From the NCBI RefSeq assembly GCF_905171765.1, contig NC_053391.1, positions 188,242,559 to 188,306,558 of the forward strand: a stretch of DNA of 64,000 nt. Direction: 5' to 3'. Position numbers and translations under genes: made by a program. This document shows, in pieces, positions 1 to 11,117 of this stretch (positions are counted from its first letter, which is position 1; each line of letters opens with the position of its first letter). This DNA is from Bufo bufo (lineage: Eukaryota; Chordata; Amphibia; Anura; Bufonidae). The notes beneath the pieces are model-generated. The model saw only the letters and a list, made by a program, of their open reading frames with translations, did no database searches and had not been told where the DNA came from.

Positions 1-250
1 GATCTGTGGATGACACACTGTAATGGGGGATCTGTGGATGACACACTGTAATGTGGGATCTGTGGATGACACACTGTAATGGGGGGGTCTGTGGATTGCA
101 CTGTTATGGGCGTCTGTGGATGGCACTGTTATGGGCGTCTGTGGATGGCACTGTTATGGGCGTCTGTGGATGGCACTGTTATGGGCGTCTGTGGATGGCA
201 CATCTGTGGACGGCATGACACTGCTATGGGGGGGATCTGTGGATGACAGA
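1..250. repeat. Minisatellite, 26-30 bp units
   Basis: Units built on gatctgtggatgacacactg are followed by shorter units of about 26 bp built on gtctgtggatggcactgtta. At least eight units are visible and the array is cut by the window start. No coding potential. Confidence 0.9.
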
Positions 251-337
251 TGAATAGCATCTTATGCTATGTGTCATCCACACATATGCCCCATAACAGT
301 GTCCCTGTGTATTGTGAATGACACCCAATACAGGGGG

Positions 338-833
338 TGGGGGCTGGCATCTACACTAGTTTTGTAATGGCAGCGGGCCCAGTGCAGTCATTGTATTCTA
401 TTGCACCGGGCCCCGCTCACTGTACTAATCGTATCTAACTGCAGGCAATGTTTAACTATAGAATATCTTCAATCCAGCAGCCTGTACTTACGTCCGTAGC
501 AAGTAGCAGGCAGGAGACTGGGCGGGTGGGCAGTCACTGGCAGCGTAACTCACTACATCACATGCCCGCGCCGCCTGCTTCATTCATAAAGTGGGCGGAG
601 CAGGCGCGTGACGTAGTGAGTTGTGCTGCCAGTGCCTGTCCACCCGCCCAGTCTCCTGCCTGCTACCTGCTACGGACGTAAGTACAGGCTGCTGGATTGA
701 AGATATTCTATAGTTAAACAAACATTGCCTGCAGTTAGATACGATTAGTACAGTGAGCGGGGCTCGGTGCAATAGAATACAATGACTGCATCGGGCCCCG
801 CTGCCATTACAAAACTAGATGCCGGCCCCCAGC
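338..833. mobile_element. Foldback (palindromic) MITE, about 495 bp
   Basis: The left arm (338-588) and right arm (593-833) are imperfect reverse complements. The outer ends read gggggctggcatctacacta and its complement near 812-833. The arms contain cgtccgtagcaagtagcagg and its complement at about 495 and 670. The mirrored short ORFs on both strands are by-products of the palindrome. The superfamily is unassigned. Confidence 0.8.
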
Positions 834-848
834 CCCTTCTCCCTCCTC

Positions 849-1004
849 GCTGATACACCTCCGACCACGCTGTGCAGCATGAGGTCGGCGGTGTATCAGT
901 GTAAACGGCAGCATTCGCCCCATAAGACGCACTGCCATTCCCCCCCCCCCACACTTTTGGGAGTGAAAGTGCATCTTATAGGGCGAAAAATAGGGCGAAA
1001 AATA
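849..1004. repeat. Two small hairpin repeats
   Basis: The hairpin at 849-903 pairs gctgatacacctccgacc with ggtcggcggtgtatcagtg. The second, at 912-990, pairs ttcgccccataagacgcact with agtgcatcttatagggcgaa. They abut the truncated integrase fragment and look like MITE ends. Confidence 0.6.
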
Positions 1005-1371
1005 GGGTAGGTAGATCAGTGATAAAGTCCATGGATACATGAGTTCATGGTCTGAATGGAATTGGTAACGGAAGTAAAGATCCAGAAGGCTGAGTATGTG
1101 TCACCTTGGCACGTGCACAGGTAGTCCAGGCTGACACATAGTCCTTCACACACTTACGCCACCCTGGCCACCAGAATCTATGAGATATGAGGTTGGCAGT
1201 GGACCTTCTCCCAGGATGTCCTGTAAGAACCGTACAATGATGTTCCTCCAACACCTTGTGACACAATTCCGGTGGCACAAAGAGTTTCCCAGAGGGACAC
1301 GAGTCCGGTACATCTCCCTGAGCATCTAACACCTTCACTTCAAGTAATTTAGTAAGACTCCTGTACTCCAC
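1005..1371 (-). pseudogene. Ty3/Gypsy integrase N-terminal fragment
   Basis: A minus-strand ORF encodes the integrase zinc-binding domain: TGHPGRRSTANLISHRFWWP, followed by a C-x2-C pair (TTCARAK). Past an in-frame TGA replacing an expected Trp, it continues as THVSMDFITDLP, the start of the catalytic core with the first Asp. It stops at about 1005 against a hairpin repeat and at 1371 against another insertion. It may belong to Gypsy element B, whose gag lies at 3890-4626, or to another copy. Confidence 0.8.
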
Positions 1372-1594
1372 TTGGGTTTCAATATAATGCTTTTATTTTG
1401 TGCGGTTTCCAGTCAAAAAACGTTTTCAGCTAGACAGCCTTCTTCAGTACAACTGGAAGGGCATATAAGGTATCACAATAAGTGTGCAATAGTCGTACAG
1501 CATATCAAGTATCACAATAAGTGTGCAATAGACATATAGCACATAGTATATTGGTTATAATTTTAACAGAAGAAGAAAAACATATTGATATAGC
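1372..1594 (-). mobile_element. PLE-type pLTR fragment carrying a hammerhead motif
   Basis: Sequence between the Gypsy integrase fragment and the hAT element. It carries the hammerhead-like core at 1409-1456 on the minus strand and tandem copies of tatcacaataagtgtgcaat (about 1470-1530). The same insertion probably resumes at 3099 beyond the hAT element. Assignment to Penelope-like elements rests on the ribozyme motif and its similarity in layout to the PLE copies at 23.6-30.8 and 55-58.6 kb; no ORF is present. Confidence 0.5.
1409..1456 (-). ncRNA. Hammerhead ribozyme-like motif
   Basis: On the minus strand: CCAGU as the 5' side of stem I, the core CTGAAGA (fits CUGANGA), a short stem II (GCT/AGC), GAAA, an A/C/G/T-rich stem III, then ACTGG closing stem I. 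Stem I has an internal loop. The core bases are intact, but stems II and III are weak. Without sequence comparison, activity is uncertain. Confidence 0.55.
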
Positions 1595-3090
1595 CAGGGC
1601 CGTCTTTAATATTGATTGGACCCTGGGCAAAAATTTACTTGGGCCCCCTGGATCCAGCCTTCCCACACCTTAGCAGGCAATCACGCCCTCCACCACAACA
1701 CACACACAAAAAATCCACACATCTGGTAGAGTACAGTGAATTACTGTAAATACTTCCAGTTCTGAAGACTCCAGCGGCTCAGGGTCAGTGCTCTGGGCAG
1801 CTGGGCTCAGGCTGGAAGTGGGCACCGCTCTGCAGGAAGGAGACCAGGGCTCGGCTCACCCTAGTGTTACAGTGCACCCCAGCACCCCACAGTATGCAGT
1901 ATAGCACCCTATAGTATACAGCAACCCACAGTATGCAGTATAGCACCCTATAGTATACAGCACCACACAGTATGCAGTTTAGCACCCCACACTATACAGT
2001 ACCCCACAGTATATAGTAGAGCAGTATAGCCCCCCACAGTATACAAGCCCCCACAGTATACAGCCCCCCCCCCACAGTATACAGCCCCCCCATAGTATAC
2101 AGGCCCCAACAAAGTATACAGCCCACCACACAGTATACAGCCCACCACACAGTATACAGTCCCACACAGTATACAGTCCCCCACAGTATACAGCCCACCA
2201 CACAGTATACAGTCCCACACAGTATACAGTCCCACACAGTATACAGCCCCCCACAGTATACAGCCCACCACACAGTATACAGCCCACCACACAGTATACA
2301 TCCCCCCACAGTATACAGGCCCCCACAGTATACAGGCCCCCACACAGTATACAGTCCCACACAGTATACAGCCCCCACAGTATACAGCCCACCACACAGT
2401 ATACAGCCCACCACACAGTATACAGCCCACCACACAGTATACATTCCCCCACAGTATACAGGCCCCCATAGTATACAGTCCCACACAGTATACAGCCCCC
2501 CACAGTATACAGCCCACCACACAGTATACAGCCCATTACACAGTATACAGCCCCCCCACAGTATACAGCCCACCACACAGTATACAGCCCACCACACAGT
2601 ATACATCCCCCCACAGTATACAGGCCCCCACAGTATACAGGCCCCCACACAGTATACAGTCCCACACAGTATACAGTCCCACACAATATACAGCCCACAC
2701 AGTATACAGCCCCCCACAGTATACAGCACCCCACTATACAGTAGTTTACAGTATATTAACATAACAGCCCCTGTCACCTTTTTCTGATGTAAACTTCACA
2801 CAAAAAAGTTCCACAGTTAACTTCTGCAACACTCCACAGGACCTGTGATGACCTCATAGCCATGTGACCAGTAATTGCTAGGTTACTGGTCACATGGTGA
2901 TGATGTCATTAAGGTCCTAAATCACAACTTTAACACAGTACGATCATGATGCCTGGAATCCTGGTAGAGCTGACAGCCTGACACCCGGGGCAGTGGCTAG
3001 CAGGGCTCAAGAGGCAGCTGCCTTGGGCCCCCCAGGAGCAACTGGGCCCGGGGCAGCTGCCCCTTTTGCCCCTTGGTAAAGACGGCCATG
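1595..3090. mobile_element. hAT-like non-autonomous element, 8-bp TSD
   Basis: Terminal inverted repeats CAGGGCCGTCTTTA (1595) and TAAAGACGGCCATG (to 3090) are flanked by a perfect 8-bp duplication GATATAGC (1587-1594 and 3091-3098). An 8-bp TSD with CAGGG-type ends is the hAT signature. GGGCCC-rich subterminal sequence lies at both ends. There is no transposase; the interior is dominated by a short tandem array. Confidence 0.88.
1862..2740. repeat. Microsatellite/VNTR of cagtatacagccc units inside the hAT element
   Basis: About 60 units of 13-16 bp built on cccacacagtatacag. The varying C-run length shifts frame, so all three minus-strand frames stay open for 190-260 codons of CGGLYTV-like repeats. 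These are not genes. Confidence 0.92.
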
Positions 3091-3098
3091 GATATAGC

Positions 3099-3889
3099 AT
3101 ATTGAGAGAACGCAGTCCGTCATCTGGGGACTAGGATCTGCGTGGGTCACTCTGTTTTATCCACTCTGTAGCTGGGAGTGGCTGTGACACGTACAAGTCC
3201 AGCCTTGTGTAATTGGAAGAGGGGCAGTCCTTGCCCTGAGAGGGAGAAAATCTTGCCAGTTTCTCCATACCCGTAGGTCATATTAAGAAATAGAGTCCAT
3301 ATTTATAATCAGTACCATTTTACGCATCATCTGATACCATATATGACTGGAAGACAATACAGGGTGCCTGAGAACCGTCATATCTCAGAGAGGGAATTTC
3401 CGATTTGTTTGCGGATTTCCAGGAAGGTGTGTTAGAAGAACCAAAACAATCTCTGAAGAGATGGTTCCTTTCATATTTCCCTAACCCATGAAATATTAGG
3501 AAAATATGGGAAAAATATAAAGTCTATGGATTGGAGGTGACTTTCAGGTCATCTTCCATCCTGTACCAACCAGCTGTGCGATTAGGATCTGTCCTTTTCT
3601 TCTGAATCTCGCTGCCCAGGCTAAAGGTGTGAGACATCCTGCGATGCTGGAGCCACACAGACTGGGAATATGCACGTTTTATGAGGTTTTGTCACGATGA
3701 TATCTGATTGATGGATGTATCCTGGCATGGGGGCAGGAAGATTCTTTTGGCACGGAGATGCTAAATTTACTCTGATCTCTGAGCTGTGCTAGCAAGGTGA
3801 ATTACTTCTGGGTTGAAAAAAGATTTTAACTCTTTGTGTGCAGGAGAGGGCTCTTGTGATTTTAAAACCGGACGCATTCGCGATTTCTT
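3099..3889. other. Unassigned sequence, probably continuation of the pLTR/Gypsy insertions
   Basis: About 790 bp without an ORF, tandem repeat or recognisable TIR. The first part probably continues the element interrupted by the hAT insertion, since the 8-bp TSD joins it to 1594. The boundary with gag B near 3890 could not be located. Confidence 0.5.
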
Positions 3890-4626
3890 CGTATTGCTAA
3901 GATCGCGAAGCGTCACAGTAGCTTCACCCAAAGTGTCAGAGGAAGACGATACGTTATGTCATAGAACATCCTGAGAGAGTGGGCCCTTCGATCTCTCTCT
4001 TAGGCGTCTATTAATACCTACAGCAAGAGACATAGCGGCTTCCAAAGACTCAGGATTCTCATGAAAGGCCAAAGCGTCCTTCAGCCTCTCAGATAATCCC
4101 TAACAGAACTGACTACGGAGAGCTGGATCGTTCCACTCAGTATCCGTAGCCCACCTTTTAAACTCAAAGCAATAGATTTTCGCAGAACGTTCTCCCTGAT
4201 GCAGGCCGCGTAACTTGGTCTCAGCTAGGGAGGTCCGATCCGGGTCATCATAGATGAGACCTAAAGCTCTGAAAAATTCATCCACCGATCTGAGGGACTG
4301 TGATCTGGTCAGCAGAGAAAAATCCTAAGACTTGGCGTCCCCTTTAAGCAACAAAACAATCACACCCACTCTCTGACTCTCATCCCCAGTTAAATGTGTG
4401 GACGTAGCTTAAAGTACAATTTGCAAACTTCCCTGAACCGAATTAAATTATCACTTCCCCCCGAGAATCTATCAGGGAGGGCAACTTTAGGTTCAGGACA
4501 AACCTGGTAACCAACACTAGGATCAGCAGCCTGTGGTCTCTGAATCTGTGAGATGGTCGTGCGGAGGTCAGCTACCTCCAGAAACTGTCCCTGCAGCTGT
4601 CCGGCTAGTGCAGCGATAGCATCCAT
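3890..4626 (-). pseudogene. Gypsy element B gag (broken)
   Basis: Two minus-strand pieces separated by stops. The N-terminal piece (4390-4626) begins MDAIAALAGQLQGQF and contains PKVALPDRFSGG and FREVCKLYFKLRPH. The C-terminal piece (4100-4285) contains FFRALGLIYDDPDRTSLAE and RWATDTEWNDPALRSQF. This is the capsid-type gag of Ty3/Gypsy elements. It differs from the gag of elements A and C. Its 5' LTR lies just upstream at 4679-5295. Confidence 0.8.
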
Positions 4627-4678
4627 GGCAGAACTGATACAGACAAACCAAAATGACGGTTATTCTGCGGTTTATAAT

Positions 4679-5295
4679 GTCACGGATGATGCGGTGTGGG
4701 TGGGAAACGCCACACCGAGCACAGGAGAAAAAGGGGACAGTAACTAGGCCTGGAAACTAGGGTAAAGGAGAAGGTCACCTCCTAGAACAACCCTAATCCA
4801 AGTCCTGACTAACTATCAGTATGAACTGACCTTAATGGTAGGAAAGTTCATACACAGGAACCTAGAACCCTAATACACCCTGTAGGGCCCTGGTATAGTG
4901 ACAGGACTTGAAACAATCTATTCCTCCACCAGAAGGATGAACAGGAGTCTCCCTTAGGCCTAGATACAAAAGACAGGGAATCACAACAAACAAAATACAA
5001 ATAGGGAAGACGACACTTAACTTCACGTGGAGCAAAGGCAGCGCCAGGAGCTCAACCGAGATCCAACAATCAGCTAGCCCAAAGTCTAGAAACTGAAGCT
5101 ATAAACTGCACCCCCAAAAGCGGTAAGCAGTAATAAATAGGGGAGGTTAAATAACCATATCAACAACACCTCAGACAAAAGTGTGATCATTACCAAAACA
5201 CAGATACAAATTATCCACAAGAAATCAGTCAGATTAACCCACGTGTTGCTAGTCTCTCTGATCTCCTGGCACCTGTCACGGGAGCATTCGTGACA
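4679..5295 (-). repeat. 5' LTR of Gypsy element B
   Basis: A 617-bp segment begins TGTCACGGATG and ends ATTCGTGACA, so on the minus strand it runs TGTCACGAAT to CCGTGACA. It lies directly upstream of gag B and interrupts the integrase region of Gypsy element A at 5296-5301. No second copy is present in the window, so B is truncated. Confidence 0.75.
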
Positions 5296-6731
5296 CATAA
5301 TCACGCACATCCTTAGACAGTGTGGGTCACCAGTAGTGGCGAGACAAAAGTTCTGTGGTCTTGCGGATCCCTGGATGACCAGCCAGTTTGGAGTTATGCC
5401 CCCAAGCTAGAATACGTTTTCTCTTGGCAGATGGCACGAATGTCTTCCTGGGAGGGATGTCTTTTACCAGGATAGAAGCCACTGTGATCAAGCGAGCAAG
5501 GATCTACAATGTACTGGGGCTCCTCCTGCTGGTTGGAGAAATCAAATGACCGAGACAGAGCATCCGCATTGATGTTCTTTTTGCCCAGGCGAAAGTGAAG
5601 CTCAAAATCAAAACGGGAGAAGAAGAGTGCCCAACTGGCTTGGCAAGAGTTCAGACGTTGGGCCGTCTGCAGATATGTAAGGTTCTTGTGGTCGGTGAAG
5701 ATTATCACTGGATGCTGGGCCCCCTCTAATAGATAACGCCACTCCCTCCAAGGCAAGTTTTATGGCCAGAAGCTCTCTGTCTTCTATACAGTTATTCTTC
5801 TCAGCAGGGGAGAACAACTTGAAGAAAAATCCACATGTAAACATCTTGCCCTTGGAACCTTTCTGTAGTAAAACAGCACCAACTCCTATGGAGGAGGCGC
5901 CCACTTCTAAAAAGAATTGTCAGGAGACATCGGGATGATGCAGAACAGGTGCAGAAGCAAAGGATCTCTTTAATTGGACGGAGGCGGCCTCCGCCTCAGG
6001 AGTCCAGACTTTGGCATTCACCCCATTCTTAGTAATAGAAGAGATCGGAGATGTAAGAGATGAAAAAGTCGGGATGAACTGACGATAGAAATTAGCAAAT
6101 CCAAGGAAGTGCTGTATAGCACGAAGACCCTGTGGGCAGGGCTAGTCCATTACTGCATTCAATTTTTCAGGATCCATCTGCAACCTGGCATCTGAGATTA
6201 TGTATCCGTGGAACGTTATGGTAAATTTTTCAAATATGCATTTCTCGAGTTTGGCATAAAGTCGATTCTCTCTCAACCACTGTAAAACTAAACGTACATG
6301 CTTCCAGTGAGTGGTCAAATCTGGAGAATAGATCAGTATATTGTCCAGGTACACTATCACGCAGACATAAAGCAGGTCCCAGAAGATACTGTTTACCAAC
6401 TCCTGGAATACTACAGGAGCATTGCACAGACCGAAGGGCATGAAGACATACTCGTAGTGTTGTGGAGACCTTAGCTCCCCGGATCCTGTCAAAGAGTTCT
6501 GAGATTAGCGGAAGAGGGTATCGATTCTTGACTGTGACCTTATTCAGACCTCAATAGTCGATACAGGGCCATAAGGATCCATCTTTTTTCCAACGCAGAT
6601 CCTGACCAGAGTGCCAGTCCAGAACTGGAGTGTATTGACGGAGCCAGGGAAGACCAAGGATAACCGGATTCACGGACGCTGGCAGCACATAGAAGGAGAT
6701 CTTTTCTGAATGCAGAACCCATATTTGAAAC
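5296..6731 (-). pseudogene. Gypsy element A pol (RT, RNase H, start of integrase), decayed
   Basis: Minus-strand fragments in several frames. RT is at 6142-6492, with [15 protein letters not shown] and the active-site box reading YLDN instead of YLDD, so the second catalytic Asp is lost. RNase H spans 5394-5904 ([34 protein letters not shown]). The integrase zinc finger is at about 5301-5400 (HNSKLAGHPGIRKTTELL, then a stop). Stops and frameshifts are frequent. The 3' part is cut off by the element B LTR. Confidence 0.88.
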
Positions 6732-6735
6732 TTAA

Positions 6736-7184
6736 AGAGGACCTTTCACCGATTCTTACCCTATGAACTAACTATACAGATATGTAGAGCGGCGCCCGGG
6801 GATCTCACTGCACTTACTATTATCCCCGGGCGCCGCTCCGTTCTCCTGATATGCCCTCCGGTATCTCCGCTCACTAAGTTATAGTAGGCGGAGATACCAG
6901 TCCCTAAGTTATGGTAGGCGGAGTCTGCCCTAGCGCTGGCCAATCGCAGCGCAGAGCTCACAGCCTGGAAGGTTATTTTCTCCAGGCTGTGAGCTCTGCA
7001 ATGCGATTGGCCAGCGCTAGGGCAGACTCCGCCTACCATAACTTAGGGAACGGAGATACCGGAGGGCATAGCAGGAGAACGGAGCGGCGCCCGGGGATAA
7101 TAGCAAGTGCAGAGAGATCCCCGGGCGCCGCGCCACATGTCTGTATACTTAGTTCATAGGGTAAGAATCGGTGAAAGGTCCTCT
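6736..7184. mobile_element. TTAA foldback MITE, copy 1 (piggyBac-like)
   Basis: Perfect TIRs AGAGGACCTTTCACCGATTC and its complement are flanked by TTAA duplications (6732-6735 and 7185-7188). The body is a long palindrome with gcggcgcccgggga arms. It is inserted in the protease/RT part of Gypsy element A. A second copy sits at 24591-25040. TTAA target choice fits piggyBac or Kolobok; no transposase is present. Confidence 0.92.
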
Positions 7185-7188
7185 TTAA

Positions 7189-7796
7189 GGGGCATAGTAA
7201 CAGAAAGCACAGGTTCGGGAAGTAGCAGTCCATTTACGGAAACCACTGACAGATGCCTTTTTAGATGGATGGCACGAAGCCGGTACTGATGGACCAGAGC
7301 TTGCTGAATGAAGTTACCGGCTGACCCAGACTCCTATAATGCAGGCACAGACAGTGTGACTCCCTTGTGAGAGAGTCACCAGAACTGAAAGTTTCGAAGA
7401 GGACTTTTCCTTGTCTAGGACCACCTCTCCAACTGACCCTAGACATTGGCGTTTCCAAGCTTCTGTGGATATTTACGCACAAAGTGGGCCTTGTCTCCAC
7501 AATAGAGACATAAGTTCTCTGCTTTGCGGCGTAAACGTTCCTGATCAGACAATCGAAGGCGCTCTATTTGTGTGGGCTCTTCAGATGGGATGGACACTAG
7601 AGGAAGAACTGGACACTAGAGGAAGAACTGGCCTCTGGAAGGATGGAGCCAAACGGGATGGTCTTCTGGTGCCTGCAACCTCCCTAGAACGTTCCCTAAA
7701 ACGCATGTCTATCCTTGTGGCCAAAGTGATCAGGTCATTCAGAGTAGAGGGACAGTCGTGACCAGCTAATTCATCCTTAATCCGGTCAGAAAGGCC
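7189..7796 (-). pseudogene. Gypsy element A gag C-terminus and protease remnant
   Basis: Joins gag A to pol A on the other side of the TTAA MITE. A minus-strand frame at 7261-7500 carries remnants of the nucleocapsid/protease linker, but no intact zinc knuckle or D-S/T-G protease site. Several frameshifts are present. Confidence 0.6.
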
Positions 7797-8399
7797 CTAC
7801 CAGAACACCGCCAGTTGAGCATCATTGTTCCATGAAAGTTCGGCAGCCAGGGTAAGAAACTGAATGGCGTACTGACCCACAGACGAGGAACCCTGTCGTA
7901 GACACAGCAGAGCTGATGCAGCGGAGGACGTGCGGCCGGGCTCTTCAAAGACCAACCGGAAGGTAGCCAGGAAAGACTGCAGATTAGTGGTCTCTGGACC
8001 TCCATGTTCCCAAATAAGATTTGCCCAAGCAAGAGCCTCATCAGACAGCAGGGACACAATAAAGGCAACCTTGGACCGCTCAGTGGAAAACTTCTGCCCA
8101 TGCAACTCAAAGTGGATCAGACACTGGTTCGGGAATCCATGACAGGTTTTTGGATCTCCACCATAGCGTGATGGCAGAGGGAGTTGCACACCAGCGGCAC
8201 ACAAATCCGGATTCACCGGTGTGGGAATTGCAGGAGTAGCAGCAACTGACGACCCTGCAGTAGCTGGAGAAAAGATGGCATCCAGACGTGCAGCAACATT
8301 TTGCATGAACTGCATCATGACATCCTGACGTTCGCTCTGACGCCTCACTTCATGTAACAATTCCTGAACTACAGGCTTGGGGTGACCAGAGGGGTCCAT
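7797..8399 (-). pseudogene. Gypsy element A gag
   Basis: A 200-aa minus-strand ORF starts MDPSGHPKPVVQELLHEV and contains GVQLPLPSRYGGDPKTC, ERSKVAFIVSLLSDEALAWA and LVFEEPGRTSSAASALLCLR. The arrangement matches gag of intact element C (QRFGGEPTQCRGF, ERSKVGFLISLLSDKALAWA), so A and C are related families. The frame breaks at 7797 and the nucleocapsid is lost. Confidence 0.9.
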
Positions 8400-8412
8400 G
8401 GTCTCAGTGTAC

Positions 8413-9139
8413 TGTCACGAACCAGCGGGTGTGAACCCACTCTGCCACGTGTCCTACCTCCTCTAAGGGCGTTGTCTAAGTGAACCCCTCGATATTCACA
8501 GTACCCCTGATAGTGGGGATAGACTGTCCCGAGGGGAACACCAGGTCGCTACCTCTTGAGGAGGATAGGCACACGAGGCACCTGGTCCAGGCGGACCAGG
8601 AGGTACCTGATAAAGGTACCAGAGGTACAGGCGTTGTCAGCAGGCTTAGTCGTTACCAGGAGCAACAGTACAAGACCGAAGGATGAGGCAGAGGCTAAGT
8701 CAGACAGGCAATAGGTCAGGGCAGGCGGCATAGGGCAGGCAATCCAGTTCGGCAACAGGAGAGTCAAGATAAGCAGGCAGGGATCAAACAGGTAGCAGAG
8801 TCCAGGAACACAAGTACGAGTCAGGAACACAAGCGGATATCAGTAACCTTAGCAGGACACAAGGACCTTGACACTGAGGCATCTGGGAAGGGGGATGAGC
8901 CACTTATATATGTGTAGGAGGGCTAAGATTGGTTGGCGTGGTCACATCCACCCCACCCACCCCATAAAACACAGGAAGTGACGTGTGCCGGCCCTTAAGG
9001 AAATGCTGCAGGAAACAAGCAGCAAGCATGCTGTGTCCAGGTCTGAAAGGAAACACTGGCAGCAGAACAACCCTGAACACGGTGCCCGGAACTGCGGCGG
9101 TAAGCAGTGGAACAGCAGCGCACAACAGCCACTGTTACA
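8413..9139 (-). repeat. 5' LTR of Gypsy element A
   Basis: A 727-bp TG...CA segment (TGTCACGAACC to CACTGTTACA) directly upstream of gag A; the gag ATG is 14 bp inside the boundary. No second copy exists in the window, because the 3' half of element A was lost or displaced by element B. Confidence 0.75.
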
Positions 9140-9939
9140 CATTCCCCATTTAATACCAATTCTGGAGCATCTATTCTTATGGCTCTATGGTGTACCATTC
9201 CTTTATTATTCCTGCTAGAAGTTTACAAATAAATTGCCATCAGTCTGCAGTAAACGAACTGCTGGGTATCAACAGTAGAGGGTGTCTGACTCTGTCTATC
9301 AGTGCTGCTGGTGTTAGACTGTGCAGGGACACACCCCCAAATGGTAACAACCTTCTGTACCTTTTCCTGCAAGTTGCTGACAATTAAGAGGACCTTTCAT
9401 TGTTTTGTATTAATTGCGATAAATACCTTTACTTGGGGGGTACCAACGATGATGCTGCCCCCCTGCCTGATTTCTTTAAATATCGCTCCTACTCCCTGCT
9501 GTGCCCCCAGTTTTCGCGCTAAGTAGGCTAATACTGAGCATCGGTACAGGGTGTAGGAGACGCCAGGGTTTCTCAATATGCGTCTCCTTCTCCCTGGCTG
9601 TGCCGCGATCCAATCACAGCGGATAGTGTCACAGCCAGGAAGATATTCTCATATTCTTTTAATATGGTGATCCTTTGTACCACCTACTGAAATGACCCTC
9701 GGCTGCATGCCATATACTGCATTTACCACTTTGCTGACGTTGTAGGACACATTTACAATAAATAATGGGCCTATGTTATTATGCTGTAGTGGCCAATGCG
9801 CCATGTTATTGAACACCTGGGTACCCCTTGTTGGTGATCCACCAGTATCAACAATGTGTCCCAAGGGGTTTATTCCTCCAAATAACTATTATGCACAGAT
9901 CTTCCATCAGTATGAGGGTTGGAATTAGGGCACATGGAG
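9140..9939. other. Repeat fragments without genes
   Basis: 9389-9660 begins TTAAGAGGACCTTTCATTG, the same first 15 bases as the TTAA MITEs at 6736 and 24591, then diverges. It looks like one end of a related element without its partner. The rest holds no ORF, TIR pair or array that I can name. Confidence 0.55.
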
Positions 9940-9944
9940 CGCAA

Positions 9945-10812
9945 AGGGGAGGACCTCCATTTACCCTCTCCTGAGGCAGGACCTTCTTTTACCCTCTCCA
10001 TACTGACTCCTGAAGGAGGACCTCCTTTTACCCTCTCCATACTGACTCCTGAGGGAGGACCTCCTGTTACCCTCTCCTGAGGGAGGACCTCCTTTTACCC
10101 TCTCCTGAGGGAGGACCTCCTTTTACCCACTCCTGAGGGAGGACCTCCTGTTACCCACAACTGAGGCAGGACCTCCTTTTACCCCCTCCTGAGGGAGGAC
10201 TTCCTTTTACCCACTCCATACTGACTCCTGATGGAGGACCTCCTTTTACCCTCTCCATACTGTCTCCTGAGGGAGGACCTCCTTTTACCCTCTCCTGAGG
10301 GAGGACCTCCTTTTACCCTCTCCATACTGACTCCTGAGGGAGGACCTCCTTTTACCCTCTCCATACTGACTCCTGAGGGAGGACCTCCTTTTACCCTCTC
10401 CATACTGACTCCTGAAGGAGGACCTCCTGTTATCCTCTCCTGAGGGAAGAACTCCTTTTACCCACTCCTGAGGGAGGACCTCCTGTTACCCACAACTGAG
10501 GCAGGACCTCCTTTTACCCCCTCCTGAGGGAGGACTTCCTTTTACCCACTCCATACTGACTCCTGAGGGAGGACTTCCTTTTACCCACTCCATACTGACT
10601 CCTGAGGCGGGACCTCCTTTTACCCTCTCCTGAGGGAGGACCTCCTTTTACCCTCTCCATACTGACTCCTGAGGGAGGACCTCCTTTTACCCTCTCCATA
10701 CTGACTCCTGAGGCAGGACCTCCTTTTACCCTCTCCATACTGACTCCTGAGGGAGGACCTCCTTTTACCCTCTCCATACTGACTCCTGAGGGAGGACCTC
10801 CTTTTACCCACT
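9945..10812. repeat. Minisatellite, 27/39-bp units
   Basis: Alternating units contain gagggaggacctccttttac, with or without a ctctccatactgactcctga extension. At least 22 units are visible. Unit lengths divisible by 3 leave open frames on both strands (SMERVKGGPPSGV-like and EGGPPFTLSILTP-like repeats). These are artefacts. Confidence 0.92.
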
Positions 10813-10889
10813 ACATTCTAGCCGGCTTTACATAGGAACAGGCTGACTCCAGAGGGAGGAGCCATTTTACCACTATATTCTCGTCTCAC

Positions 10890-11117
10890 CGCTGCAGGTG
10901 CTGACATTATCCCCTACAGGGCAGACCGACCTTCAATTCTCGCGAGAACCCCATGTAACGTCATGGCCTCGGTCTCCATGGGGACGCGACAGCTTTGCTA
11001 GGGATGAAATCCCTGTAATCTGCGGCGGCTCCCGGGACACTCATGTGGTGTGGCGGCTGCCGGGACCCTTCCTGCATTACATCGTCACAGACCGTCCGCG
11101 GCAGCCAGGCTTCCCAG
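10890..11117 (+). promoter_or_regulatory. Candidate TATA-less promoter and non-coding first exon (possibly of ccdc181)
   Basis: A GC- and CpG-rich island in AT-rich repeats. It holds the palindrome TTCTCGCGAGAA (10937-10948), whose TCTCGCGAGA core is a known vertebrate core-promoter element, and a CRE-like TAACGTCA (10956-10963). GTCTCCATGGGGAC (10972-10985) resembles an RFX X-box; a weaker one, GTTGTCATGGCAGC, lies at 11161. A consensus donor CCCAG|GTAAGA follows at 11117/11118. X-boxes suit a cilium gene, and the next exon with an acceptor on this strand is ccdc181 at 45600. The link is inferred. Confidence 0.5.

Noticed and set aside
1..250. Regular short repeats as a possible CRISPR array
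   Set aside because: Units are head-to-tail without unique spacers and the context is a vertebrate genome.
1948..2777. Three overlapping 190-261 aa minus-strand ORFs rich in Cys and Gly
   Set aside because: A stop-free microsatellite in all three frames inside a hAT element, not a cysteine-rich protein.
10179..10811. ORFs of ERVKGGPPSGVSM-type repeats
   Set aside because: Frames of the 27/39-bp minisatellite, open on both strands.
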